64,000 nucleotides of DNA from Palsa-504 sp050011155. GTDB lineage: Bacteria; Actinomycetota; Actinomycetes; Streptosporangiales; Streptosporangiaceae. Within the stretch, counting starts at the first letter, position 1. Each line of letters begins with the position of its first letter. The notes beneath the pieces were generated by a model. It saw nothing but the letters and a program-made list of their open reading frames with translations, had not been told where the DNA came from and did no database searches. Made by a program: the position numbers and the translations under genes. Positions 16,771-24,940 of this stretch are shown here, piece by piece. The stretch lies in contig JBEKJP010000010.1 of assembly GCA_050011155.1 (NCBI GenBank), positions 22,177-86,176 on the forward strand, in the 5' to 3' direction.

Positions 16771-19176
16771 TCAGGCCGCGACCGCGGCCTGCGGGGCCTG
16801 CGCGGGCTCGAGCGCGAGCGCGAGCACGTCGCGGACATCGCCCATGGTGTGGACGTCCAGCTTCTCGAGCACCTCGGCCGGCACGTCGTCCAGGTCCGGC
16901 TCGTTGCGCTGCGGGATCAGCACGGTGGTGATCCCGGCCCGGTGAGCCGCGAGCAGCTTCTGCTTGACGCCGCCGATGGGCAGCACCCGCCCGGTGAGCG
17001 AGACCTCACCGGTCATCGCCACGTCGGACCGGACGGGCCGGCCGGACAGCAGCGACGCGAGCGCGGTGGTCATGGTGACACCCGCACTCGGCCCGTCCTT
17101 GGGCACCGCGCCGGCCGGCACGTGCACGTGCACGCCGCGGTCCTTGAGGTCGCCGACCGGCAGGCCGAGCTCGGCGCCGTGCGAGCGCAGGTAGGACAGC
17201 GCGATCCGGACCGACTCCTTCATCACGTCGCCGAGCTGCCCGGTGAGCGTGAGGCCGGTCTCGCCGGTCTCGGCCTCGGCCAGGGACGCCTCGATGTACA
17301 GGACGTCCCCGCCCGCGCCGGTCACCGCCAGGCCGGTCGCCACGCCGGGCACCGCCGTGCGGCGGTCGCTCGAGGTCAGCTTGGTCTCCGGGGTGAACCG
17401 GGGCCGCCCCAGGTAGTCCTTGAGGTTGTCGGGGCTGACCGTGATCGGCAGCGTGCCCTCCGCCAGGGCCTCCTTGGCGGTGACCTTGCGCAGCACCCGG
17501 GCGATGGCCCGCTCCAGCGACCGGACGCCCGCCTCGCGGGTGTACTCGGCCGCGACGAGCCGCAGCGCGTCGTCGGTGAGCGTGATCTCGTCGGCGTTCA
17601 GGCCCGACTTGGACAGCTGCCTGGGCAGCAGGTGGTCCCGGCCGATGGCGACCTTCTCGTCCTCGGTGTAGCCGTCCAGCTGGACCAGTTCCATCCGGTC
17701 GATCAGCGGCCCGGGGATCGAGTCGAGCACGTTCGCCGTGGCCAGGAACACCACGTCGGACAGGTCGAGGTCGACCTCGAGGTAGTGGTCGCGGAAGGTG
17801 TGGTTCTGCGCCGGGTCGAGCACCTCGAGCAGCGCCGCCGCCGGGTCGCCCCGGTAGTCGCTGCCGACCTTGTCGACCTCGTCGAGCAGCACGACCGGGT
17901 TCATCGTGCCCGCCTCGCGGATGGCCCGGACGATCCGGCCGGGCAGCGCGCCGACGTAGGTACGCCGGTGGCCGCGGATCTCCGCCTCGTCCCGGACGCC
18001 GCCGAGCGCGACCCGGACGAACTTACGGCCCATGGCCCGCGCGACCGACTCGCCGAGCGACGTCTTGCCGACGCCGGGCGGGCCGACCAGGGCGAGCACG
18101 GCACCGGAACGCCGGCCGCCGATGACCCCGAGGCCACGGTCGCTGCGCCGCTTGCGCACCGCCAGGTACTCGATGATGCGGTCCTTCACGTCGTCGAGCC
18201 CGGTGTGGTCCTCGTCGAGGATCACCCGCGCGCCGGCGATGTCGTAGGCGTCCTCGGTCCGCTCGTTCCACGGGATGTCGAGGACGGTGTCGAGCCAGGT
18301 CCTGATCCAGCCGACTTCCGGCGACTGGTCCGAGGTCCGCTCGAGCTTGTCGACCTCGCGCATCGCGGCCTCGTGGACCTTCTCCGGCAGGTTCGCCGCC
18401 TCCACCCGGGCCCGGTAGTCGTCCTCCTCGGTGCCCTTGTCCCCGCCGGTCAGCTCGTTCAGTTCCTTGCGGACCGCGGCAAGCTGCTGGCGGAGCAGGA
18501 ATTCCTTCTGCTGCTTCTCCATGCCCTCCGAGACGTCCTTGCGGATGGACTCGGCCACTTCCAGCTCGGCCAGCTGGTCCTTGGCCCAGCCGACCACCAG
18601 CTCCAGCCGCTCGACCAAGTCGGCGGTCTCGAGCAGCTGCAGCTTCTGCATGGTCGAGAGGTAGCTCGAGTAGCCCGCCCGGTCCGCGATCGTGGACGGG
18701 TCGGTAAGCTGCTGGATCGCGTCGATGACCTGCCAGGCGCCGCGCTGCTGCAGCATGCTGGTGATCAGGGACTTGTACTGCTGGGCCAGTTCGTCGGCCT
18801 GCGGGCCGGCCCCGGTCTCCTCGACCACGGTGCCTTCCACCCACAGCGCCGCACCGGGACCGGTGGTCCCGGAGCCGACCTTGACCCGGGAGGTGCCGCG
18901 CACCACCGCGCCGGGCTGCCCGCCGGGCAGCCGCCCGACCTGCTCCACCACGGCAAGTGTGCCGACGCCCGCGAGCCCGCGGTCCGCCAGCCTGGGCACG
19001 AGGAGCACCTGCGCCTTTATGTCCGAACGCATGCCGGGAACCTGCCGGGACGGCATCCGGGCCGCGTCGACCGCGGCGCCAACTTCCGGCTGCGATGTCT
19101 CCAGCGGCACCACCATCCCCGGCAGCACCACTTCGTCATCGAGCGGTAGCACCGGCAGCGTGAGGGTTTCACCCAT
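16771..19176 (-). CDS. lon: ATP-dependent protease Lon
   Basis: 801-residue LonA: N-terminal substrate domain (starts LPVLPLDDEVVLPGMVVPL), coiled middle part, AAA+ ATPase with Walker A GPPGVGKT (365-372) and Walker B VVLLDEVDK, and the Ser-Lys protease domain with PKDGPSAGVTM (Ser697) and GGVKQKLLAAH (Lys740). Complete and typical. GGAGG precedes the ATG. A perfect HAIR operator lies 15 bases upstream, so lon should be part of the HspR heat-shock regulon, as reported for Streptomyces lon. It converges with the S8-like gene. Confidence 0.97.
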   Translation of the reverse strand: MGETLTLPVLPLDDEVVLPGMVVPLETSQPEVGAAVDAARMPSRQVPGMRSDIKAQVLLVPRLADRGLAGVGTLAVVEQVGRLPGGQPGAVVRGTSRVKVGSGTTGPGAALWVEGTVVEETGAGPQADELAQQYKSLITSMLQQRGAWQVIDAIQQLTDPSTIADRAGYSSYLSTMQKLQLLETADLVERLELVVGWAKDQLAELEVAESIRKDVSEGMEKQQKEFLLRQQLAAVRKELNELTGGDKGTEEDDYRARVEAANLPEKVHEAAMREVDKLERTSDQSPEVGWIRTWLDTVLDIPWNERTEDAYDIAGARVILDEDHTGLDDVKDRIIEYLAVRKRRSDRGLGVIGGRRSGAVLALVGPPGVGKTSLGESVARAMGRKFVRVALGGVRDEAEIRGHRRTYVGALPGRIVRAIREAGTMNPVVLLDEVDKVGSDYRGDPAAALLEVLDPAQNHTFRDHYLEVDLDLSDVVFLATANVLDSIPGPLIDRMELVQLDGYTEDEKVAIGRDHLLPRQLSKSGLNADEITLTDDALRLVAAEYTREAGVRSLERAIARVLRKVTAKEALAEGTLPITVSPDNLKDYLGRPRFTPETKLTSSDRRTAVPGVATGLAVTGAGGDVLYIEASLAEAETGETGLTLTGQLGDVMKESVRIALSYLRSHGAELGLPVGDLKDRGVHVHVPAGAVPKDGPSAGVTMTTALASLLSGRPVRSDVAMTGEVSLTGRVLPIGGVKQKLLAAHRAGITTVLIPQRNEPDLDDVPAEVLEKLDVHTMGDVRDVLALALEPAQAPQAAVAA

Positions 19177-19191
19177 TGATGGCCTCCAAAG

Positions 19192-19212
19192 CTTGAGTCA
19201 TACACACTCAAG
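19192..19212. promoter_or_regulatory. HAIR element (HspR operator) of lon
   Basis: CTTGAGT-N7-ACTCAAG, a perfect match to the HspR-binding inverted repeat, centred about 26 bases upstream of the lon ATG. HspR repression is relieved by heat. Confidence 0.95.
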
Positions 19213-19456
19213 AAAAAAGAGCCCAGTTTTGTTTCCGCTCCCCGTTCGCCCGCAGCGATCACCCTCCGCGCCAGGTTGCGGCGCTCTCCGCCAGGCCGGG
19301 TCGCGCCGCTCGCCGTGGCACTAGTTCCAGCCATCGCGGCGGCAGTCCTGTTCCCGCCGCGACCACCTCCCGGCCCGGCCGACGTCCGCGCCTTCTGCCC
19401 GGACCCAGCCGGGCGACCCCATCGGGCGCCTCAGTCACACCCGTCCCGCGCTTCCA

Positions 19457-19506
19457 GATCGTTCGTCAGTTTCTGTCGCTATTACGACCCAAACTGACGA
19501 ACGATC
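19457..19506. repeat. Perfect 16-bp inverted repeat
   Basis: GATCGTTCGTCAGTTT (19457-19472) and its exact complement (19491-19506) surround an 18-base loop. It could be a hairpin or a protein-binding palindrome. Confidence 0.9.
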
Positions 19507-19632
19507 GGGCACCCCACGCCGTCCCGCAGAAACCAGCCGGGCCGCCGTGCCCCATAGCGTGCAACACGGGCATCACGCTTACCTCAAGCCTCCAGCGTCC
19601 CATCACCGCGCCCGCAGCCGCGCGAAACCCCG

Positions 19633-19682
19633 GCTTTGTCCGCGGTTCTGGTCGTCAGGGCAACCAGAACCGCGGACAAAGC
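19633..19682. repeat. Perfect 20-bp inverted repeat
   Basis: Arms 19633-19652 and 19663-19682 are exact reverse complements over 20 bp (outer part GCTTTGTCCGCGG) with a 10-base loop CGTCAGGGCA. It ends 68 bases upstream of the mutarotase start. Confidence 0.9.
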
Positions 19683-19750
19683 GGCGGTGGCTGCAGCTCG
19701 GCGCCGAAGATCGTCCGGCTGCCGCGGCGGAGGCGCGCTAATGTGGCGGC

Positions 19751-20176
19751 GTGCTCAGGTTCCCGCTTATTCATCCGCCGTTGCTGGCGGCGCTGGCCGC
19801 TTGCGGGCATGGCGGCAAGGTGCTGCTGGCCGACGCCAACTACTCACACAGCACGAACGCAAGCCCGCGGGCCGCGCTCGTCTACCTGAACGTGCGGCCC
19901 GGGCTGGTCACCGTGGACCAGGTGCTCGAGCCCGTGCTGGCCGCGGTGCCGGTGGAGGCGGTGCACGTGATGCGGCCGGACGAAGGCCTCGAGCCAGAGG
20001 TGTTCGGCACCTACCGGGCACAGCTCGGGCCGGACCTGCCGCTGCAGCCGCTGGGCCGGCTGGAGTTCTACGCCGCCTGCCGGGAACCGGACCTGGCGGT
20101 CTGCGTGGCCACCGGCGACGACCGGCTGTACGCCAACGTTCTGCTCACCGTGGGGTACATCAAGCCGCCAACCTGA
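19751..20176 (+). CDS. RbsD/FucU-family sugar mutarotase
   Basis: 141 residues of the RbsD/FucU fold, which interconverts pyranose/furanose or anomeric forms of ribose or L-fucose. Family marks: an early HG motif (ACGHGGKVLLADANYSH) and the C-terminal GDDRLYANVLLTVGYIK. The split between ribose pyranase and fucose mutarotase cannot be settled by eye; the fucose-type cluster 7 kb away favours L-fucose. The GTG lacks a ribosome site, but a TAATGT box ends six bases before it. It ends four bases before the convergent lutC stop. Confidence 0.82.
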   Translation: MLRFPLIHPPLLAALAACGHGGKVLLADANYSHSTNASPRAALVYLNVRPGLVTVDQVLEPVLAAVPVEAVHVMRPDEGLEPEVFGTYRAQLGPDLPLQPLGRLEFYAACREPDLAVCVATGDDRLYANVLLTVGYIKPPT

Positions 20177-20180
20177 CGGG

Positions 20181-20873
20181 TCACGCCGCGGCGATCAGGA
20201 TGTGCAGGTTGCGCGGGCCGTGCACGCCTTCGACCCGGATGAGCTCGATGTCGCTGGTGGCCGAGGGGCCGGAGATGAGGGTGTGCGGGCGGGCCGGGTC
20301 GAGCCGGGCGAACGCGTCGGCCAGGTCGGCCGCGACCTGATCGGCCCGCACCACGACCAGGTGGAAGTCGGGCACCAGGGTGAGCGCGCGGCGGCCCTGG
20401 CCGGGACCGTGGTCCAGGATGATCGTGCCGGTCTCGGCGATGGCCACCGCGCAGCCGGTGACGACGCCGCTCAAGCGGTCGAGTTCGGCCGCGGACAGCG
20501 GGGGCTCGTCGCGGGTTAGCGTGATCCCGGCGGGCAAGCCGGCCAGCCATTCACCGGGGAGCCCGGCCGGGATCACGAAGCTGGCGGCCGCAGCGGAAGC
20601 GCCCGGGGCCACGGCGGCGCGGGCCGCGAGGGCGCGGGCGATGGCCGGAGCGAGGCCGGACTCGGGGACGCGCTCCACCACGGCCCGGTAGTCGGCGGCG
20701 CGCTCGGCGAACAGCCCGGTGATGTCGGCGTCGTGGTGGGCCCGCAGGTAGTCACGGTTCAACGCCTCGTACGCCGCGTCGATAGCTTCGGCCGAACGGG
20801 GTTGGCCATTGCCCCGGCCGCTGTTGGCCGCGCGGATCCGGGCCAGGATGCGGTCCTTGGCGCCAGTGCTCAT
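20181..20873 (-). CDS. lutC: L-lactate utilisation protein LutC (LUD domain)
   Basis: 230-residue LUD-domain protein, third member of the LutABC complex that oxidises L-lactate to pyruvate. The LUD signature GCAVAIAETGTIILDHGPGQGRRALTLVPD is present. The ATG at 20873 is used because it overlaps the lutB stop as ATGA and the family start STGAKDRIL follows. Confidence 0.9.
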   Translation of the reverse strand: MSTGAKDRILARIRAANSGRGNGQPRSAEAIDAAYEALNRDYLRAHHDADITGLFAERAADYRAVVERVPESGLAPAIARALAARAAVAPGASAAAASFVIPAGLPGEWLAGLPAGITLTRDEPPLSAAELDRLSGVVTGCAVAIAETGTIILDHGPGQGRRALTLVPDFHLVVVRADQVAADLADAFARLDPARPHTLISGPSATSDIELIRVEGVHGPRNLHILIAAA

Positions 20874-22318
20874 CACCGGGTCCCCCTGGTCCGGGCCCAC
20901 CAGGCGCGGAACGACTCGGCCGGCGGAGCCGGGGCGTCCCTGGTCTCCGTCCAGCCGTTCAGCGGCGGCGGCAGCCGCCGGATCCGGCCCTTCCTGGCGA
21001 CCACTTTACGGCTGGCCGAGGCGGCCCGCTGGGCCGTGGCGAGCAGCCGGGGAGAGCGGAGAACGCGTCCGGAGATGGTGAACGCCACCCGTTCGGCGGA
21101 AAAGGTCTTGTCTCTTTTCGCGTCGACCACCTTGGCACGCAGGTGGACCAGGGCCTCGGGGATGTTGATGGCGACCGGGCACACCTCGTAGCAGGCACCG
21201 CACAAGGTGGAGGCGAACGGCAGCGACGCGTCCACCGGGTCGGAGATGCCGCGCAGCAGCGGGGAGATGATCGCGCCGATCGGACCGGGGTAGGGCGAAC
21301 CGTAGGCGTGGCCGCCGGTTCGTTCGTACACCGGGCAGACGTTCAGGCAGGCCGAGCACCTGATGCAGCGCAGCGCCTGGCGGCCGGTCGGGTCGGCCAG
21401 CGCCGCGGTGCGGCCGTTGTCAAGCAGCACCAGGTGGAAGTTCTCCGGCCCGTCCCCCGGCGTGATCCCGGTCCAGGTCGAGGTGTACGGGTTCATCCGC
21501 TCGGCGGTGGACGAACGCGGCAGCAGCGCCAGGAACACCTCCAGGTCCCGCCACGACGGCAGGATCTTCTCCACCCCCACCACCGAGATCAGCGTGCGCG
21601 GCAGCGTCACGCACATCCGGCCGTTGCCCTCCGACTCGACCACCACCAGCGACCCGGTCTCGGCGATGGCGAAGTTCGCGCCGGACACCCCGACCCGCGC
21701 CGACAGGAACGCCTGGCGCAGGTGGGCCCGGGCCGCGGCGGCCAGGGCGGGCGGGTCGTCGGTCAGCCCGGGCGGCGCGTCCGGCATCTCGGTGCGGAAG
21801 ATCTCCCTGATCTCGGCGCGGTTCCGGTGGATGGCGGGCACCAGGATGTGGCTGGGCCGGTCGTGGCCGAGCTGGACGATCAGCTCGGCCAGGTCGGTCT
21901 CCAGCGCGCTGATGCCGTCGGCGGCCAGGGCCTCGTTCAGCCCGGTTTCCTGGGTGGCCATCGACTTCACCTTGACCACGCTGTCGGCGCCCGCCGCGCG
22001 GACAAGGCCGGCCACGATCGCGTTGGCCTCGCCCGCGTCCCGGGCCCAGTGCACCACCCCGCCCGCCCGGGTGACGTTCTCCTCCAGCCGGAGCAGGTAG
22101 GTGTCCAGGTGGGCCAGGGTGTGATCCTTGATCGCCTTGGCGGCCTGGCGCAGCTGCTCCCAGTCGGCCAGTTCCGCGACCGCCCCGGCCCGTTTGGCCC
22201 GGATGGTGTGCGTGGCGTGGGTCAGGTTGGCGCGCAGCTGCGAGTCGGCCACCGCGGTCCTGGCCGCCACCGGGAACGCGGGCATGCCCAGGTAGGTGGG
22301 CATCTCTCCCAGGGCCAT
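20873..22318 (-). CDS. lutB: L-lactate utilisation iron-sulfur protein LutB
   Basis: 481 residues: an N-terminal LUD-type domain and a C-terminal ferredoxin domain with CIRCSACLNVCP and CGACYEVCP, enough for two [4Fe-4S] clusters. It passes electrons in lactate oxidation. The ATG at 22318 follows GAGGAGG at seven bases and overlaps the lutA stop. The family name in older annotation is YkgF. Confidence 0.93.
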   Translation of the reverse strand: MALGEMPTYLGMPAFPVAARTAVADSQLRANLTHATHTIRAKRAGAVAELADWEQLRQAAKAIKDHTLAHLDTYLLRLEENVTRAGGVVHWARDAGEANAIVAGLVRAAGADSVVKVKSMATQETGLNEALAADGISALETDLAELIVQLGHDRPSHILVPAIHRNRAEIREIFRTEMPDAPPGLTDDPPALAAAARAHLRQAFLSARVGVSGANFAIAETGSLVVVESEGNGRMCVTLPRTLISVVGVEKILPSWRDLEVFLALLPRSSTAERMNPYTSTWTGITPGDGPENFHLVLLDNGRTAALADPTGRQALRCIRCSACLNVCPVYERTGGHAYGSPYPGPIGAIISPLLRGISDPVDASLPFASTLCGACYEVCPVAINIPEALVHLRAKVVDAKRDKTFSAERVAFTISGRVLRSPRLLATAQRAASASRKVVARKGRIRRLPPPLNGWTETRDAPAPPAESFRAWWARTRGTR

Positions 22319-23055
22319 CAGCGCGCCTCCTCGGTGCGGGCCAGGATCTCGGCCAGGTGCATGACCGCCACCCCGGATCGCTGCCGCTGCAGCGATCCGC
22401 CGATGTGCATCAGGCACGAGTTGTCGGCCGCGCACAGCACCTCGGCCCCGCTGCGGCGGACCGCCGCTACCTTGTCCGCGCAGATCGCGGCCGACACGTC
22501 GGCGTTCTTCAGCGCGAACGTGCCGCCGAATCCGCAGCACGCCTCGGCGTCGGGCAGGTCGGCCAGGTTCAGGCCGCGCACCGCGCGGAGCAGCCGCACC
22601 GGGGCGTCGCCCACCTTGAGCATGCGCAGCCCGTGGCAGGTCGGGTGGTAGGTCACCTTGTGCGGGAAGTACGCGCCCACGTCGGTCACCCCGAGCACGC
22701 CGGTCAGGAACACGGAGAGCTCGTAGGTCCGGGGCGCGACCTCGGCCACCGCCCGGGCCAGTCCCTGGTCGCCGGCCTCGGCGGCCAGCACCGGGTAGTA
22801 CTCGCGGATCATCGAGGCGCACGAGGCCGACGGGGTGACCACCGCCTCGTACTTGGCGAAGGTAGCCGTGAACCCGCGCGCCATCGGCACCGCCTCCCGC
22901 CGGTAGCCGGTGTTGAAATGCATCTGGCCGCAGCACGCCTGGGCCACGGGGAAATCCACCTGGTGGCCAAGACGCTCGAGCACCGTCACCACGGCCCGGC
23001 CGGTGTCCGGGAACAGCGTGTCGGTCAGGCACGTCACGAACAAGCCGATACGCAT
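22318..23055 (-). CDS. lutA: L-lactate utilisation protein LutA (CCG domains)
   Basis: 245-residue Fe-S oxidoreductase subunit with two cysteine-rich CCG motifs, QACCGQMHFNTG and EACCGFGGTFALK, and the usual start MRIGLFVTCLTD. GGAGG lies five to six bases before the ATG. lutA-lutB-lutC overlap by ATGA junctions, so they are one operon; the phosphopantetheinyl transferase gene ends 29 bp upstream on the same strand and may be co-transcribed. No LldR-type regulator is adjacent. Confidence 0.93.
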   Translation of the reverse strand: MRIGLFVTCLTDTLFPDTGRAVVTVLERLGHQVDFPVAQACCGQMHFNTGYRREAVPMARGFTATFAKYEAVVTPSASCASMIREYYPVLAAEAGDQGLARAVAEVAPRTYELSVFLTGVLGVTDVGAYFPHKVTYHPTCHGLRMLKVGDAPVRLLRAVRGLNLADLPDAEACCGFGGTFALKNADVSAAICADKVAAVRRSGAEVLCAADNSCLMHIGGSLQRQRSGVAVMHLAEILARTEEAR

Positions 23056-23084
23056 GAAGCCTCCGCCCGCCACGCTACAAGACG

Positions 23085-23876
23085 TCAGACCAATTCGGCG
23101 AGGAGGGTGGAGCCATCCCGCGCTGTCACCGCCTCGCACGGGCCCAGCACCGCGAGCGCCGCCAGGTACCCGGGCGCCGCATCCAGGTCGAGCAGGGTCA
23201 CCCCGCGCGGGTCGCGCGGGTAGGGCCACGACGCCAGCCGCGGCGCCCCGTCGCCGGCGGCCCCGTCGCCCGCGGCCCCGTCGACGGCGGCCCGGTCGGC
23301 CACGACGACCTCGCTGAACGCGGCGCGCAGGCCGTCGCCGGTCGCCTTGGTCACGGCCTCTTTCCTGGTCCAGGCGACCAGGAAAGCCCGGGCGCGGCCG
23401 GCCGGCGGGATCGCGTTGAGCACGGCTTGCTCGGCGCCGGAGAGCACCAGGCGGGCCAGCGCTTCCGGGTCGCCGTCCCCGCCCAGCGGGTGCGCGCGGC
23501 CGTCGAGCTGCTCGACGTCCACGCCGACCGGGTTCCCGGTCACGGCCACCGCGACCAGGTCGCCGGAGTGCGCGACCGAGTGCTCGAGGGAGCCGCCCGG
23601 CATGGCCGGCTTGCCGTGCGGCTCGCCGCACTCGCCGCAGGTCCGGTCGAAGCGCACGTCGACCGGGCGCAGCCCGGCGTACCGGGCCAGCACCGCCTTG
23701 GCCAGCGCGCACCCGGCCAGGAAGCGCTCGCGGTCCGCGTCGTGCCGGTACGCCGTCCAGCGCCGGCGCTCGGTCTCGTCGAGCAGCGCCAGGTGCCGGG
23801 GCGCCGCGTCCTGCCGCCGGGCCCACCAGACCTCGGCGGTTCCCGCCGGGACGGCCGCCCGGGGACCGGCGCTCAC
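23085..23876 (-). CDS. 4'-phosphopantetheinyl transferase (Sfp type)
   Basis: 263 residues. Transfers phosphopantetheine from CoA to acyl- or peptidyl-carrier proteins. Both signature motifs are intact: GVDVEQL (Asp120, Glu122, Mg binding) and FLVAWTRKEAVTKATGDGL (Trp169, Lys172-Glu173, Lys177). A Cys-rich bit (CGECGEPHGKP) precedes motif 1, as in many Sfp enzymes. The GTG overlaps the upstream TetR stop (GTGA). No carrier-protein, PKS or NRPS gene is in the window, so it probably serves clusters elsewhere. Confidence 0.9.
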   Translation of the reverse strand: MSAGPRAAVPAGTAEVWWARRQDAAPRHLALLDETERRRWTAYRHDADRERFLAGCALAKAVLARYAGLRPVDVRFDRTCGECGEPHGKPAMPGGSLEHSVAHSGDLVAVAVTGNPVGVDVEQLDGRAHPLGGDGDPEALARLVLSGAEQAVLNAIPPAGRARAFLVAWTRKEAVTKATGDGLRAAFSEVVVADRAAVDGAAGDGAAGDGAPRLASWPYPRDPRGVTLLDLDAAPGYLAALAVLGPCEAVTARDGSTLLAELV

Positions 23877-24787
23877 GAGGCGGGGCGAGCGCCAGCGGCG
23901 GCGAGCCGGGCGGCGATGCCGTCGAGGACGCAGTCCAGGCTGAACTGGAAGCGCTCCTCCCTGGTGGCCGGGTCGTCCGGGTCGACGTCGGCTCGCATCA
24001 GCCGGGCGATGTGCGGGAAGTCGCCCGAGGCCTCGAACCAGGCCCGGTAGCGCGCGTGCTCGGCCTCGATCTCCTCGGGGGTCAGGTCGACCTCGGCCCG
24101 TTCCTGCTCGGCCTGGAGGCGCACCTCCTGGGCCTCCCGGATGACCGCGCCGATCACGAACGTGGCGACGGTCATGAAGATGTTCATGATCAGCCGGACG
24201 TCCGCCACGCCGAGCCCGTCGAGCAGGGCGAGCAGGCGTTCGAGGTTGCGCACGTCGTTCGGCCCCTGGGGCGGCCTGGTGCCGATGAATTCCACCGCCC
24301 AGCGGTGCCGGCGCAGCGTGTCCCGGGTCCGGTGGGCGAACAGGTCGAGGTCGGTGCGCCAGTCGCCGGACGGGTCGGGCACCTCCAGCTCGGCCTCGAT
24401 CGCGTCCAGCATCAGCTCGAGCAGCTCTTCCTTGGACGAGACGTACCAGTACAGGGACATGACGCCCGCGCCGACCGCGCGGGCGATCCGCCGCATGCTG
24501 ATCGCGTTGGGCCCTTCGGCGTCGGCTATCGCGACGGCGGCCCGGACGATCTCGGCCCGGGACAGCCCGCGGTCGCGACGGGGCGGCTGCGCACCGCGAT
24601 CGCGGTGCCGCTGGACGTGCCCGGCGATCTTCTGCTCGCGGGACTGCTCGTGCGACATCCGGCCGGGGCGCGAGTACTGGCGCGAGTACGGAAAGAACGG
24701 CCACTGCTCGTCGTCGTATGCGTCCGGGCCGGACGTGTCGCGAGCTTCGGTCGCCTCGCGCGTCTCCGGGGCCCCTTCCGCCTTCAC
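23873..24787 (-). CDS. TetR/AcrR-family regulator of the DrrAB-type exporter
   Basis: 304 residues with a long polar N-terminal arm (about 75 residues), then the TetR helix-turn-helix ISMRRIARAVGAGVMSLYWYVSSKEELLEL and a tetracycline-repressor-like C-terminal domain. The GTG at 24787 follows AGGAAGG; an in-frame ATG 43 codons later is the alternative. It is divergent from the ABC exporter, and three tandem GTAC-N3-GTAC sites lie between them, so it most likely represses both the exporter and its own operon with the phosphopantetheinyl transferase. Confidence 0.88.
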   Translation of the reverse strand: MKAEGAPETREATEARDTSGPDAYDDEQWPFFPYSRQYSRPGRMSHEQSREQKIAGHVQRHRDRGAQPPRRDRGLSRAEIVRAAVAIADAEGPNAISMRRIARAVGAGVMSLYWYVSSKEELLELMLDAIEAELEVPDPSGDWRTDLDLFAHRTRDTLRRHRWAVEFIGTRPPQGPNDVRNLERLLALLDGLGVADVRLIMNIFMTVATFVIGAVIREAQEVRLQAEQERAEVDLTPEEIEAEHARYRAWFEASGDFPHIARLMRADVDPDDPATREERFQFSLDCVLDGIAARLAAAGARPAS

Positions 24788-24866
24788 TCGCGCCCTTCCT
24801 GGTCACTCACTGCCTGCTCCCTCCGCCGCTCAGCATGCCCTACGCGGCCCGGCCCCGTAAACCAGC

Positions 24867-24896
24867 TTGCCCTCTCGTACACCGTACTGCTATGGT
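24867..24896 (+). promoter_or_regulatory. Predicted promoter of the ABC exporter
   Basis: TTGCCC (24867-24872) and TATGGT (24891-24896) with an 18-base spacer. The first GTAC-N3-GTAC operator lies in the spacer and the second overlaps the -10 end, so bound repressor would block polymerase. Confidence 0.6.
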
Positions 24897-24922
24897 ACAT
24901 CGTACTAGCACGTACGGCGTAC
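24877..24922. promoter_or_regulatory. Three tandem TetR operators (GTAC-N3-GTAC)
   Basis: GTAC-N3-GTAC occurs at 24877-24887, 24895-24905 and 24912-24922, starts 18 and 17 bases apart, between the divergent TetR and ABC genes. Spacers are ACC, ATC and GGC. The repeated spacing and position indicate cooperative binding of the TetR protein. Confidence 0.75.
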
Positions 24923-24940
24923 GAGTAACGGGGAGTAGTG

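Larger units (their letters stand above)
19213..19750. other. Divergent lon-mutarotase intergenic region with two long palindromes
   Basis: About 540 bp without a credible protein gene. Besides the lon promoter it holds two perfect inverted repeats (19457-19506 and 19633-19682). Both flanking genes point away from this region, so no annotated transcript should end here. Confidence 0.6.

Noticed and set aside
16849..19149. 766-codon frame antisense to lon
   Set aside because: Same GC-bias shadow; lon on the other strand has every expected motif and an operator.
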